From NCBI GenBank assembly GCA_025716855.1, contig JAIXMQ010000003.1, positions 480,001 to 544,000 on the forward strand: a stretch of 64,000 bases of DNA, in the 5' to 3' direction. Under the pieces are notes generated by a model that ran no database searches, was not told the origin of the DNA, and worked only from the letters and a program-made list of their open reading frames with translations. The number at the start of each line of letters is the position of its first letter. The stretch's first letter is position 1. The stretch comes from Pilaira anomala. Lineage: Eukaryota > Mucoromycota > Mucoromycetes > Mucorales > Mucoraceae. This document shows positions 34,568 through 46,793 of the stretch, piece after piece. Position numbers and translations under genes: made by a program.

Positions 34568-35017
34568 ATGACTTACCAAGAACAAACCAATACAAGCATT
34601 AATCACTTCAAAGATAATGAATTACCGTTTTGTAAAGCGGAAAAGCAAAGAATTGGATTCTTACTAGATGAAAAGAAAGAAGACATGTATCATAATAAAA
34701 GGCTTCCAGCTATAGTTGATAGCCATAGATTATCAAACACACAATTTATACCCTATGAACAAACACACTCATTACAAAGACTTCCCTCCCCCTATGATGA
34801 ATCCTCGCCACCACAACCTCAATTACCACCACCACAACTCCAAGAACGTATGCCACCTACTGCCAATGAAATCCAATATATAAAAAGAATACAAGCATTA
34901 ATGACACTAGTCGCAAGACAAACAAAAGAAATCCATTCCCTTCGAGAAATTATCGCAGCCCATAATAATAATCAATCTGATCTTAATAATAGCAGAAAAA
35001 GAAATAAACAATCCTAA
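34568..35017 (+). CDS. Unrecognised proline-rich protein with helical C-terminus
   Basis: A single-exon ORF of 149 residues. The first half is polar (KAEKQRIGFLLDEKKEDM, RLPAIVDSHRL). The middle is proline-rich (SSPPQPQLPPPQLQERMPP). The C-terminal part reads NEIQYIKRIQALMTLVARQT then KEIHSLREIIAAHNN, which should form an amphipathic helix or short coiled coil, and it ends in basic residues (SRKRNKQS). Start context and codon content look genuine. No family is recognised. It lies 158 bp upstream of the PP4 gene in the same direction, separated by a 46-T run. Confidence 0.55.
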   Translation: MTYQEQTNTSINHFKDNELPFCKAEKQRIGFLLDEKKEDMYHNKRLPAIVDSHRLSNTQFIPYEQTHSLQRLPSPYDESSPPQPQLPPPQLQERMPPTANEIQYIKRIQALMTLVARQTKEIHSLREIIAAHNNNQSDLNNSRKRNKQS

Positions 35018-35034
35018 TCTATGTACATGTATAA

Positions 35035-35038
<4 letters not shown>

Positions 35039-35084
<46 letters not shown>
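35039..35084. repeat. 46-nt poly(dT) tract upstream of the PP4 gene
   Basis: An uninterrupted run of about 46 T, followed by two shorter T runs (35101-35121 and 35152-35165). It lies between the proline-rich ORF and the PP4 start codon at 35176. The length in the assembly may be uncertain. Confidence 0.8.
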
Positions 35085-35085
<1 letters not shown>

Positions 35086-35175
35086 AACTGGGCTTTATAA
35101 TTTTTTTTTTTTTTTTTTTTTGTCTTTTTCTTCTTTTATACAAACATACTCTTTTTTTTTTTTTTATTATTCTGA

Positions 35176-36634
35176 ATGGCAGATCTTGATAGGTATAATG
35201 AAAACAGTTACTTCTTATTCTTTTTAATAATAATAAAAAAACGCGAACACAAAATATAGACAACTTGAACAACTGAGACGAGGTGAAATCATTACAGAAC
35301 AAGAAGTAAAAGAACTATGTACAAAAGCAAGAGAGATTCTTATTGAAGAAAGTAATGTTCAAAGAGTTGATGCTCCTGTCACTGTAAATATATTTCCTAT
35401 TTTATTATAGTTGTTTTTTTCTTTTGCATCTAACTCTTTGCAACAATACCAACAAAAAAAAAATCTTTTTTTTTTTTCTTTAACCAACTAGATTTGTGGT
35501 GATATTCATGGTAAAAGAAAGAGATTCGTAACCCTGGTTTCTCGACTATTATACTAACAAATACTTTTAGGTCAATTTCATGATCTCAAAGAATTATTTA
35601 GAGTTGGTGGAGAGTGTCCCGAAACAAACTACTTGTTCATGGGTAAATGAAAGCAACCTAAAAAAAAAAACAGAGAGAAAAATAGACCAGTAACACTTTT
35701 TCATAATAGGTGATTTCGTCGATCGTGGCTATTATTCCGTAGAAACATTTTTGTTGTTACTAGCATTAAAAGTAAGATACCCTGACAGAATTACACTTAT
35801 TCGAGGCAATCATGAAAGTAGACAAATTACACAAGTATATGGTTTCTATGATGAATGTACACGCAAATTTGGATCAGCCAACGTTTGGAGATATTGTTGT
35901 GAGATTTTTGACTATTTAAGTCTAAGTGCCATTATTGATGATAAAGTTTTCTGTGTTCATGGAGGTCTTTCTCCTAGTATAAATACATTGGATCAAGTAA
36001 GCGAGAATAAACAAAACACAAGTAGGGAAAAATCTCATTATTATTGAATTAGATTCGAACTATTGATAGAAAACAAGAAGTACCTCATGATGGTGCTATG
36101 TGTGACTTACTTTGGTCAGATCCTGAAGGTAATACTCGGTTATAAAGTAACATGTAAAAAAAAAAAAGATACTTATATGACTTTATAGAAATTGAGGGTT
36201 GGGGTTATAGTCCAAGAGGCGCAGGATACTTGTTTGGTGCAGATGTTGTACAAGGAGTAAAGTATATTGTTACTATTAAGATGTTTTTTTATTGATTTTT
36301 TTATTTTTTTATATAGTTCTTACACGCCAATGGACTTGATTTAATTGCTCGTGCACATCAATTGGTAATGGAAGGATATAAACCAATGTTTGATGATACA
36401 ATTGTTACTGTATGGTCAGCACCCAACTATTGTTACCGATGTGGTAATGTGGCCGCAATATTAGAATTGGACGATTATTTGAAAAAAGAATACAAGTTAT
36501 TTGAAGCAGCGCCTCAGGTAAGCAACATACATATCAATCATTGCTTTAGTTTCTAACACACAATATCTCGATTTTAATAGCAAGATATTCGAGGAACACC
36601 TCAAAAGAAGGCATTACCAGATTATTTTCTTTAA
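35176..36634 (+). CDS. PPH3: Protein phosphatase 4 catalytic subunit
   Basis: Nine exons (35176-35192, 35260-35383, 35492-35510, 35571-35642, 35710-35996, 36053-36128, 36189-36256, 36317-36517, 36581-36634) give 305 residues; animal PP4C has 307. The protein starts [19 protein letters not shown]. The metal-binding motifs are all present: [41 protein letters not shown] and [10 protein letters not shown]. So are [15 protein letters not shown] and the C-terminal DYFL. The DYFL end is the carboxymethylated tail of PP2A-like phosphatases. The start is closer to PP4 than to PP2A or PP6. PP4 (yeast Pph3) acts in DNA-damage recovery. Exons 1 and 3 are only 17 and 19 nt. Confidence 0.95.
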
Positions 36635-36697
36635 ACCTCCCAAAAATATATATATACAAATATATTATATATATATATATATATATATGTATACGGT
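36635..36697. repeat. TA repeat between convergent PP4 and TTC39 genes
   Basis: The stop codons of the two convergent genes are only 63 bp apart. Most of the gap is a TA-type repeat (36646-36688). The two 3' UTRs almost certainly overlap. Confidence 0.75.
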
Positions 36698-38693
36698 TTA
36701 TTTATAGGATTCAATTAATAGTTGACAACGTAGTTGCATTCTTGCTTCCCATTCATTATCTTGTGTATTTTGACTATAGTAATTTTCAATACAATTTATC
36801 CAATCTAATATAATCAATTTATATTCGTGTTGACCATTTTCTCTAAATAAAGTGCAATGAGTAGAGGCTATTTCATACATTGCATAAGGCATAATCCAAC
36901 TCTTAATTTTTTCTGCTAAAGACAAGGATAAATTAAAGCATTCCATAGCTAATTCCGAATCATGTTCCATATCTCTTGCTATCACACCTATTAGTAAACA
37001 AGTCATTGGATTTGTCCTTGGTTGCCTTTTTATACTGGCCATTGTATCATTTGATAATAAGCGAATACCATTCCATAAATAAACTAATTCCCATAAGGGA
37101 TTTAAGATATCAAACTGTAATATAGTCTTTAATGGCGTTTGTTTCTTTACAGATATTTCAATCCATAGTTTAATTCTCGATTCTGCATACTGTTCATTAC
37201 TATTGGGTTTTCTTTGCTCCAACATCTTTGTCATTTGTCGTACCTCTAGTTCAGCTTTATCGTACCGCTCATCAGCAATCATACAACATGTAGAAATATA
37301 ATGATAAAATACTCGAGACCAATTACACATACTTTCTAAACAAAAGAAAGTTTCGGATGCTTCAAAATAATTACCTGTAAAAATATATGACCATCCTAAT
37401 TCATATGTTCTAAATAACTTAAATTGGTTAAATTCTGTAATTGATCCATTTCTAAAATAATCTTGAGCTGTTTCGATCCGATGAATAGGGGTAGCTGGAG
37501 TCTTGGCCCTTTTAAATAACATAATACTGATATCTAAGTGTCCTTGTAGCTTCTTTAACTTTCCTTCTAATATACACCATATCTGCCCTTGTGGATAACA
37601 TTCCTTCATTCTTTCCAACATCAATTGTGCATCTTCAAGTGCAAAGGATTGGTTCAGTTGAGGAGAAATATAGACTGAAATGTGGGTATAATAGGTCAAT
37701 AGAACGAATGCACTTAATGAAGAATACATGGTTTGACCATTATAAGATCTTTCGAGAAATAAAATGGCGGTCGATCTAGAAGCATGAAATCCTAGTGTGT
37801 TCAATATTTTTGCCACTAATATATACATATATATTGATATATTTAACAGTTTTCTTTTTTTTTTTTTTTTATCAAATATAGTATGTGAAAATGGTACCTT
37901 TATTCGGTAACAGAGAAAATATAACATGAAATAGACCGATACCAAAATAAGCACCATGTTCTATCGTTTCATCTAATAGAGAAATGTCATTATCATAATC
38001 TTGAAGATCATGAAAGGACAGAATTCTTTTCTTTTTAGTTTCATATTTAGCAATAGAAACACCAGTTGCTGTTTCAAATAATCGTTCGTAAATTTTATAT
38101 GCTTTTCTCAATTCATATGCAGCTTTTAAATGATCAAACCAATTATCTTTTAAAAACTGTAAAGTGGCCGACATGAGTATACAATTAGCATCGAGCAATT
38201 CAAACTGAAGTTCAATGGCATCCTGAGAAGGTCGTTTGGCATGACAACTAGGAAGATCGATAGGAGCAGAATAAGAAGTATGAATACAAGGCCCAGTGCT
38301 TGCACCTGACTTTCCCTTTTTCATAATTGCACGTTTTAACGTGATTTGAACGTCCATGACACATTGAATGGCTTGATCGATCGTGTTTCTGTCCATGGAC
38401 AACATGGCCTTGGTGTATATTAAAAGAGCGTATCCAAATGCATGAAAAGGTGACTTTTCGGCCAAGTTTGAAGTAAATATATCTTCAGCTTCCATTATTT
38501 GATCATCTAATAAAGCATCCTAATATAATTAGATTATTAGCCGTAGTACTTTTTTATTATATTTTATCAAAGAGAGACGTACTAAGCCTATTTGCATCTC
38601 TTTTAACCATGATTCTATCGTAATTAAATTCATTGGATAATGATTTGTATTTGTAGAATACTTCAGGGTCAGTTTTGATAAATGTCGAAACAT
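36698..38693 (-). CDS. TTC39/IML2-family tetratricopeptide protein
   Basis: Three exons (38693-38583, 38519-37898, 37815-36698) give 616 residues. The N-terminus has QIGLDALLDDQIMEAEDIF, then EKSPFHAFGYALLIYTKAML, a TTC39/Iml2 signature. Further landmarks are HGAYFGIGLFHVIFSLLP, VAKILNTLGFHASRSTAI, QPQLNQSFALEDA-like HISVYISPQLNQSFALE, YELGWSYIFTGNYFEA and the C-terminal repeats. Yeast Iml2 is linked to lipid droplets and clearance of misfolded proteins; animal TTC39 proteins remain poorly defined. The start at 38693 (MFRHLSKLTL) was chosen as the first ATG in the open frame; a second in-frame ATG lies 20 codons later. The gene is convergent with PP4. Confidence 0.85.
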
Positions 38694-38914
38694 GAGGCTA
38701 AAAAGAAGGGTATAAAGAAAAAGAGAGAGAAAGAGATAAAGAAAAGGAGAGAGAAACAGCAGTGTTGTTTATATTGTGGATTATTAAGGAGCAAAAATAA
38801 AAAATTGTGTTTACAATCAAAACTGTACGAATATGTGAATATATTATTTTTTATTAAATTACCGTATTATGTGATTACTAAATAGTATTGAATGTTGTTT
38901 CTATATTATACAAT

Positions 38915-39541
38915 TTAAAGGTCTATATGTGAAGGCAAATTACTATTATTTCTCAAAAAGCTTGTAGGCCGTATTAAACTTTTCCATCTTGAATTCTTTG
39001 GTTTCAAAGGTGGAGTTGAAGCGTAAGAAAATGCTGTAATGATAGGCGTTGAAATTGTTGGCTCCTCTTCTGGACGATCATTTAGATGAAGTTGTATTAT
39101 TTCCTCGTGTCTTTTCCATTGCATTCTGTTCCTTTTTGTATCTACCGAAGCCGCTTTCCTAACCTAGTAATAAATAAATAAACAAATAGGTACAGACTAA
39201 TCTAAATATTTATATACAAAATTACCTCATCAACTGCAAAAGATGAATGTGTAGATGTCGGAGAAGGTGACTTTTGATGCAAGCTTGCTATTCTTCTTAG
39301 AACTTTACCAACAAACAATTTTCTTTTACTCGGGCATCTTCCAATATTTTTATCCCCATTAAAACTACTAACATTAGATGCATTATCTAATGAGATAGGT
39401 GACTCGGGTATACCTCTACTTTGTGACAGTTTTCGTAACAACTGACTTGAATGTGAAGGTCTCCGAGAAGAAACAAAATGAAGTTGTGATTTATCTACTG
39501 AACTTGAACAAGAGCTTGTAGTAGAGTTTAATTCGTATTCA

Positions 39542-39585
<44 letters not shown>

Positions 39586-41775
39586 TGGTTTATCTGATCT
39601 CTTTGGTATAATGATGGAAAAACTTGAGGCGGATGATCGAATAAAGGAAGTTGATTTACGTTTTTTAAGTAAATCGACACTGTTTGAATGACTTATAGAG
39701 GAGAAATTAAAACTGGAGGTATTTGACATATCGGATGGTGAAGACTGATAGTAAGAATTTGCCGGAGAATCTCTATCTCTGATGTACCAAGCTCTTGAAG
39801 ATAAATAATCTTGTGTGCATACATCTCTTAGTTTATGATCCACAGTTAGTCGTAAAGCATTTTGATGATTACTTTTTAGTTGAAGTGACATTTTTCCAAT
39901 CATGTTACTAGTGTTATTTGCAGCTGACAATAAATCAAGAGAGCTAGGTCGTTTACGATTAAGTCCAGATCCAAATGATTCAGGTTTAATATAGATGTCT
40001 AAATTATTTCTAGAAGACTTTGAGTAATCTGCTGAATAGGTTTTTTTCAATGAACTAGTAGAAGATTTACTAGTAACTGGTGGGTATAGTTTAATGGTAT
40101 CGCTAAATTGAATACTGGTTGAAGCAGATCTTCGAAGTAAATTCCTCTTTTCCATTGTACGTACACTAAAGTCACTATGACTCCTTTTATCTATCAAATC
40201 ACCAGCCGCAATTGTTACATCTAAAATGTTTGTGAATGAACGAGAAAGTCGAATGCTTTGAGGAGATCTTTTACTTGTTATTCCAGGGAGTGAGGAAATA
40301 ATAAAGTCTTGTGCAGATAGATTTTCATCAGACGCTTCTATTTTAGCACTAATTATTGCCTCCTGTATTCGTTTAACCCACAATTGTTTTTCTTGTGCAC
40401 AACTTGCACTAAAGCAAAATGTATGTTTCTTACATCTTAATACAAATGAGTGTTCTCGTTGACCTTCTATATCGCTTAAATCTTCGAATTCGGTCATTCG
40501 TAATGGAAACCAATGCTTGGGCTCATAACAATTGATCTTTTTGGGTCGAACCATAATAACATATGTTTTAAAAATAAAACAGCCAAGGTATCTTGGCTTG
40601 GATACAGTTTGGCCTAATGCTGAATAAGTTACTTCAATTGCACCCGAAATTAATAAATTGTTTAGCTGAGAAACATGTCGTTTGCTTATTCGCCAATCAC
40701 CATCCAATCTCTGTATAAATTTTTGCGTTCGTTCCTTCATATCTCTTTGAAATTTTCGATCATCAATGTCAGTTACAATATCCTGCATTTCACTTATTAT
40801 ATTATTCCATAGTTCATATTCTGAACATTGAGGAGGAGTATACTTGATAATTTCTTTCATCAACAACTGATATCGACATATTCTCTGTACAGGCTAATAT
40901 AAAGAAAAAAGAAGAAAAAAAAAATAATGTTGAATTTTATTGTATATTTCTATTTTGAAAATGACTAACTTACTTTGATAAGATAATCTTCGAAATGTAA
41001 TTTTCTTTGTTGTTTTATATCACGAATTGAGCACTCTTTCAAAAATTGAGTCCATTCAGGTCTATCACGATACTCTGAAATAAGGGCCCATGCTTCTCCG
41101 TGCATATCACAGTAATGCTTATAAAGTAGGAATTGATCCATCTATATACAATACAAGTTTTTAATAATTGTAGACTAATACCACGTGATATTCTCTCTTT
41201 CTTACTTGCTCTATGAAGCGTTGTGCGACACAATTTTCCATTTCTAAACCAATTATGAATTGTTGATGAAATGATAATATTTCTGCTGAATTTCTTTTGA
41301 TAATTAATTTGTGCCTTGTTGTAATCCATTGTTGACGAGATAAAACTCGTAAGCACTAACATATCAGCGGAATTGGTTACAAAAAAAGAAATGATAAAAG
41401 GAGAATTTTTTTTTTTTTTTTTTTTATAAAAAGGGGAAAATAACTTACTTGAACTAAATGACTCAAGTCTAAAACGTAATCGCGTTCAGTTTGTTGTAAT
41501 TCCTCAATTGCAAGAAGTCTCTTTTGTTTAAATTTATCTTCTTGTAATATAATAGGTGTTGTATTTCCCGTAGAAGCTTGTTCCTTTTCTTCTTCAATTG
41601 ATGATGTATTACAGCTACAGTTTGAGCAGGTTGATTCCGTATTGGGAATATGATTGGTAGGCGGTTGCCAAGGTGGCACTGGCAGTATTGGTTGAGGGCT
41701 GTTACTGTAGCAGCAACAGTAACAACAACAGCAGCAATCCAATTGTTCATTGTACAGTGTATGATTCGGCTCCAT
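38915..41775 (-). CDS. RhoGEF with DH and PH domains
   Basis: Five exons (41775-41449, 41355-41206, 41141-40974, 40893-39226, 39163-38915) give 853 residues, all joined in phase 0. The DH domain runs from about residue 85 to 270. It includes KRLLAIEELQQTERDYVLDL (helix 1), QQFIIGLEMENCVAQRFIEQ, YKHYCDMHGEAWALI, FEDYLIKPVQRICRYQLLMK (conserved region 3) and SEMQDIVTDID. The PH-like domain follows (LISGAIEVTYS, CFIFKTYVIMVR, FSASCAQEKQLWVKRIQEAI). The C-terminal half is Ser-rich and disordered with a polyglutamine run. It should activate a Rho/Rac/Cdc42 GTPase in polarity. The N-terminus has a Cys cluster (residues 14-22) that could be acylated. Confidence 0.85.
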
Positions 41776-42436
41776 ATCATTCGCGTGTGGTGTTTTATTA
41801 TTATTTATTTATTTATTTGGTATAAACTAATAAACATAAGATTCTATAATATATATACAATAAGATTTCTTTTTGGGGAAAAATAGTTGGCAAATATACA
41901 AGTAGTCAAGAATAAAAAAAATAAAAATAAAAAGAATAAAAAAGGAGAGTGGCAAATAAATAAATAAGAAAAAAAAAGAGAAAGAAATAAACAACTTTTA
42001 AGCACACACACACACACGCACTCGCGCACAACAACAACAAAACACACACAAACGCAAGCACAGAAAAGAAGAAAATGAAGAGAAAGAAAGAAGGGAATTA
42101 AATAAGCAATTCGATTCTGCTTTTTTAACCCCCTTTATTCGTATATATAAATATATCTATATAATCCTCCCCCCCCCCCTCATTCCTCTCCTCTAATCTG
42201 GACAGTTGGATATATAACAACACTTTCCAAATGCATTACATGTCAAATATTATACTGCCATACGTGGCTTAGTGAGCTATATATTTAACAAATATCCTGT
42301 TTGAAACTCGGAACAAGCTCTTCAATTTCAAGTGTGCATATACCGTCTTGTACTACCTGTTCTATTTATGCTGCATTTATATTGGATGTGACGATCTCGG
42401 TTGTATGAAAAACATTTTTCTTTGCAACTTGTTCAC
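41776..42436. promoter_or_regulatory. Divergent intergenic region, RhoGEF and permease
   Basis: Start codons of the RhoGEF (minus) and permease (plus) are 661 bp apart. The gap holds an A-rich tract with CA repeats (42003-42058), a run of ten C near 42170-42179 and unique sequence before the permease. No specific site recognised. Confidence 0.4.
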
Positions 42437-44762
42437 ATGACAACAAATGACGATCTAGAGCCCATGTTAAGGCATGAGAACCTAACTGAACAAATTGAAC
42501 ATATGGAACCACTTGCAGTAGGGGGTATTAAGCTTCTTATTTTTTTTATTATTTATTTTATTGTTGCCATGAAACTAACATAACTCATCTAGACCAACGA
42601 CTGGAACGCAAGATTGGTTGGGTTCAGGGCGCCATGGTCAATGTGAGTTATATTATTGGAGCTGGTATCTTTGTTGGTCCTGCCCTTACTTTGCAATTGG
42701 TGGGTTCTGGTGGAATGAACCTCATTATATGGTTGATCGGTGCTCTAGTTGCACTTTCAGGAACATATACTTTTATGGAGTTAGGAACTATGGTAAGCTA
42801 TTTTTATTATATTTTATTGTTTCAAAATATGTACTAATTATAGTAGCTTCCTAGAAGGTACATTCAAACCTGAAATTATATGTCTATATAGTTATTAAAA
42901 TCAATTTAGTGGCGGCGAAGTTGGTTACTTGGAATACTGCTATAGACGACCAAAATACCTATTAGCCTATCTGTTTACGTACTGGAGTTTAATGAATAGA
43001 TCCAGTGGTGTTGCATCCCAAGGTAAACAATCATGCAAGGGACAATAGCGTAATATTAATTTTTTATGTTTTTCTTTTGTAAAGGTATTGTTTTTGGTGG
43101 TTATATTAACTATGCCATTTTTGGCTCTACTTATAAATCGCATTGGGCAGACAGAGGATGGGCAGGTCAGTTCAATTTTATTATTAATAAATTAACATGG
43201 TTATTTATATCGAATTTTGCTACTAGTGCTTAGTGCAACCGTCTTGATGTTAGTCAATATATTTTCAACGCGTGCAACAATGAAATTAATGGGATTTTTA
43301 ACCGTTGTCAAATTGTTTGTACTGGGTTTAATTGCCATCATTGGGTTACTCGTGCTCTCAAAAGTGTTGCCATCGGATGTAGATGCAAGCCTCAATTTAT
43401 CATTTTATGGCACTTCTAATACTGTTGGCCCTTATGCATCAGCGCTGTATTATGTATGACATAATAACCGTTTTATATTAAAAAAATTCTAATATTCTTA
43501 AATTAAGGTAATGAATAGTTACAGCGGTTGGCATAATTTAAACTATATTCTAGATGAAGTTAAGGTATATATTGCATTCTATTGCATTCTATTGCACTCT
43601 ATTTATTTTCTATGCTTAAAACAAAATTTTAAAATAGGATCCAATTCGTAATTTGCCAAAAGCTTCTGCTGCTGCCTTGCTTACAACAGCTACATTATAC
43701 ATTTTAACAAACATTGCATACTTGGTTGTTCTACCATTAGAAACAATGAAAAATTCGGAGTTTATTGTAGCCGCTGCATTGTAAGTTAATGATAACTAAC
43801 CAACTTGATCTGTTTACTGAATTACTGCTAGCTTTACCAAGTCATTGGGAGAGAACTTCGCGTCAACCGTATTGCCTATTTTCATTGGTTTAAGTGCCTT
43901 TGGCTGTGGTGCTGCTATTAATTTTTCCGCTGGAAGGTACAAAAAAAAAATCGTCAAGATAGTTTAAACATCTAATTCGAATATTATAGAGTTATTATGG
44001 AAGTGTCTAGACAAGGCCTTTTACCTTATGGAAACGTATTCGGTAAAGTTAATCCAGAGGTTGGAAGTCCTGTAAACGCATATATATTACAATACGTTTT
44101 GGCAATTATTTTTATTCTTGTTCCACCTCCTGGTGCAGTTTATCAATTTATTGTTGCCTTTGCAGCCTACCCTGTTTATGTAAGAAAAAAATATGAAAAA
44201 CATGATACAATAATTACTGATTGCTTTGATAGGTTTTTTATTTCTTAATGGCATTAGCTGTTTTGATTCTCAGAAGACGTGAACCAAATAGCAAGAGACC
44301 TATCTCTGCACCTTTAGGTAAATATGTTGTTATTACGTATAAATCCCACACATGCTAAATGATATCAATAGTATGCGTTTATGTATTTTTGGCCTTTACT
44401 GCTTATGCTCTCATATTTGTTTTAATTCCCGTTGAAAACAAATATTACCCTTATTGGCGTACGTAAAAAAAAAATACCTTCTAATTAATATTCCATTAAC
44501 GAAATCTCATTTTAATAGTTCCTTACGTGTCGGCTATTCTTTCTATGGTTGCGTGTTCTGGTTTTTGGGTAAGACAAAATAAATATGCTCTCTCTTTTTC
44601 CTTTACTCTCATAACTAAAATGTTTTGATATAGTATTACCAAATCGTAATAAAAAATACACCAGGTAAATCATACAATGAATCTATTCGTAATCAAGGGC
44701 ATGCCGCTATTGAGCAAGAGATTTATGGAGAATATACTTCTGTTCCTACTACAGAAGAATAA
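42437..44762 (+). CDS. L-type (LAT/MUP1-like) amino-acid permease
   Basis: Fourteen exons give 521 residues. They are 42437-42524, 42593-42792, 42847-42857, 42910-43022, 43085-43165, 43227-43453, 43508-43564, 43638-43780, 43832-43936, 43990-44179, 44233-44317, 44372-44458, 44519-44568 and 44634-44762. Membrane helix 1 carries NVSYIIGAGIFVGPALTLQL, with the GAGIF substrate loop of APC transporters. Then come YTFMELGTM, the 11-nt exon LPR(S), GGEVGYLEYCYRRPKYL and SAFGCGAAINFSAGRVIMEV. SRQGLLPYGNVFGKVNPEVG and about 12 helices in all fit a LAT-type permease. Substrate is likely large neutral amino acids or methionine, by family. The N-terminal 30 residues are hydrophilic and cytosolic. Confidence 0.88.
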
Positions 44763-46793
44763 ATAACATTTTAAGATGTCAACAAGTTTTATTTAAAATT
44801 TTTAATGCATCACCCAGAATATTTGATCTCGGTGTTTTAGAATTAAATAATTATTATAATTAAAGACAAGAGAAAGATGTGTTTTCAGTTACCTGTTCAA
44901 GTGAAAGGATAACAGCTTAATATCATTTTCTATTATAATTGAAATTACTGCAACACCATCAAGGGGAACATCCGTCTTCATATTATTTTTACAAACCCTG
45001 AAGTCACTTGTGATTGTCACTTTATATTTATCGTAAGTAAACCGTAAGTCACACCAGGCTACTTTTACTTCTTGAAATTTGTCTATGTCGATTTGGGGTT
45101 TGTTATGATTAACTATTGATTATAAAGACATCAATCTGAGTAATAAACGCGTAACTGTTTTGATGGGTTATTATGACTGGGTTAATCATTATTACAGACT
45201 TTGTTTCTCAGTAATTTGATTAATTGTTCTGTCATTGTCGTTTAATGGAATTGAATTTACAGTTTCTTGGTCATTATGTCTAAAAAATTCTGGAATAATG
45301 CCTCTGGTAAAGAACATAATGCTCGTAAGGAATAAATTACACTGTAAAACTTTTGTTATAAGTCTGGCTAATTAACTCAAACAGCCGTTCATACTGACAT
45401 TAGTGCCAACATGAACGGTTACTGAATTTTCATATGTCACTCTGTTCACCAAATTTCTTACAAAGTTGAGGTTTGTGAGATTTATGCTGCATAATATGAT
45501 TGAAATTGAATATATATTTAGAATTATATCTATCCAATGTTGCTTATTTTGAAGTAATGTTTTGAAAAAGAAAATTTGTAAATTCGAATGTAGGTTCGTA
45601 CTTCACCCTAATAACATATCATCAGTTAAAGAAAATCTGAGAAAATATTACATCACATAGTAATATAAAGAATGTTAAAAGCAAACTTATCATATAGGCC
45701 TAACTTAGAATAAACAGTTTTAAAAAGATTGTCGTAAGGGTGAATAAACTTATTTGATGTAAGGGGAACTAGAGTGAAAAAAGTCAACCCTTTTACGCAA
45801 ATATTTCTTTTCTGTGAAAGCTTATGCTTTTTTACTAATCTACTTCTGAGAAAGTAGCGTCAAGAATTATCTATTCAATAGAGCGGTAAAATCAACACAA
45901 AAGTTTTGTGATAAAGCAGCTAATTCAAGTTTAACTTTCTTTTTTGAAAATATACTGAGTTGATAGAAAGTATTGCTAAACCAAAAAAAAAAAAAAAAAA
46001 AAAAAAAAAACTTGGTTGCCTTCTCTATATGTCATTTAACACAGAGCTCCTGTCCCCAACTGCTTAATTTAAGAGAGTTCGGTTGTATAACATTGTAAGC
46101 CAATTAGAGTAAACTATTTAAAGACATCTATTAAATAACTCTTCCCTTCGTATCTCTCAGCACAAAAGAGCTTGAAATAAAAGGAACAAAAGAAAAAAAA
46201 AAAGCTGATATGCAGTACGCCGTGATTAAAAATATACACAAATGATATAGTCCTTTATTATCCCAAATGGATAAAGAAGAGTACAGCAAATTCAAATACA
46301 ATAGGAAAATAACATGAAGTAATGTATGATAATGTGCAATAAAAGCCTTGTTTGGTTTATTGTTTGTAATTATAATTGGTATAATGATGGAAACCCTAGT
46401 AAAAAGCAACATGAAATTGAAACTATCAGCTACAACGACTTTATAACAGCGCGACAATAGAAAGGTTTTGAAAGAAAAGCACATTTGAGGACAATACGAA
46501 TTTCGGTCTATTTTCACCATCAAGCTCCTTATCATTATCATCAAAATGACTTTTTAGGCTATTACAATACATCCTTTAATAGTGAAATTATTTCAATGAT
46601 AATACCACGTATTCTATACTATATACTTCAACAATAGAACTGTGCTATTATCGAATTAAAATTATTTCATTGGGTTACCAAAAGCAATAAAAATTTTGAA
46701 GTTTTCCAGCCTGATAAGCTGAGCGAATTAAATTTTGAAGTCCAAAATCAAATTTTTTGTTTCGTTCTTTTACTCTTTTCAATTTTAAATAAG
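44763..46793. other. 2-kb gene-free region
   Basis: No supported gene. Unlike other gaps it has few homopolymers until an A run of about 27 at 45983-46010. A minus-strand ORF (46131-46544) encodes hydrophobic low-complexity peptide with no recognised domain. Decayed transposon sequence is possible but I could not identify termini or motifs. Confidence 0.45.

Noticed and set aside
46131..46544. Minus ORF of 137 hydrophobic residues
   Set aside because: Low-complexity Phe/Ile/Leu/Ser content, no helix pattern with charged flanks and no homologous motif; treated as chance.
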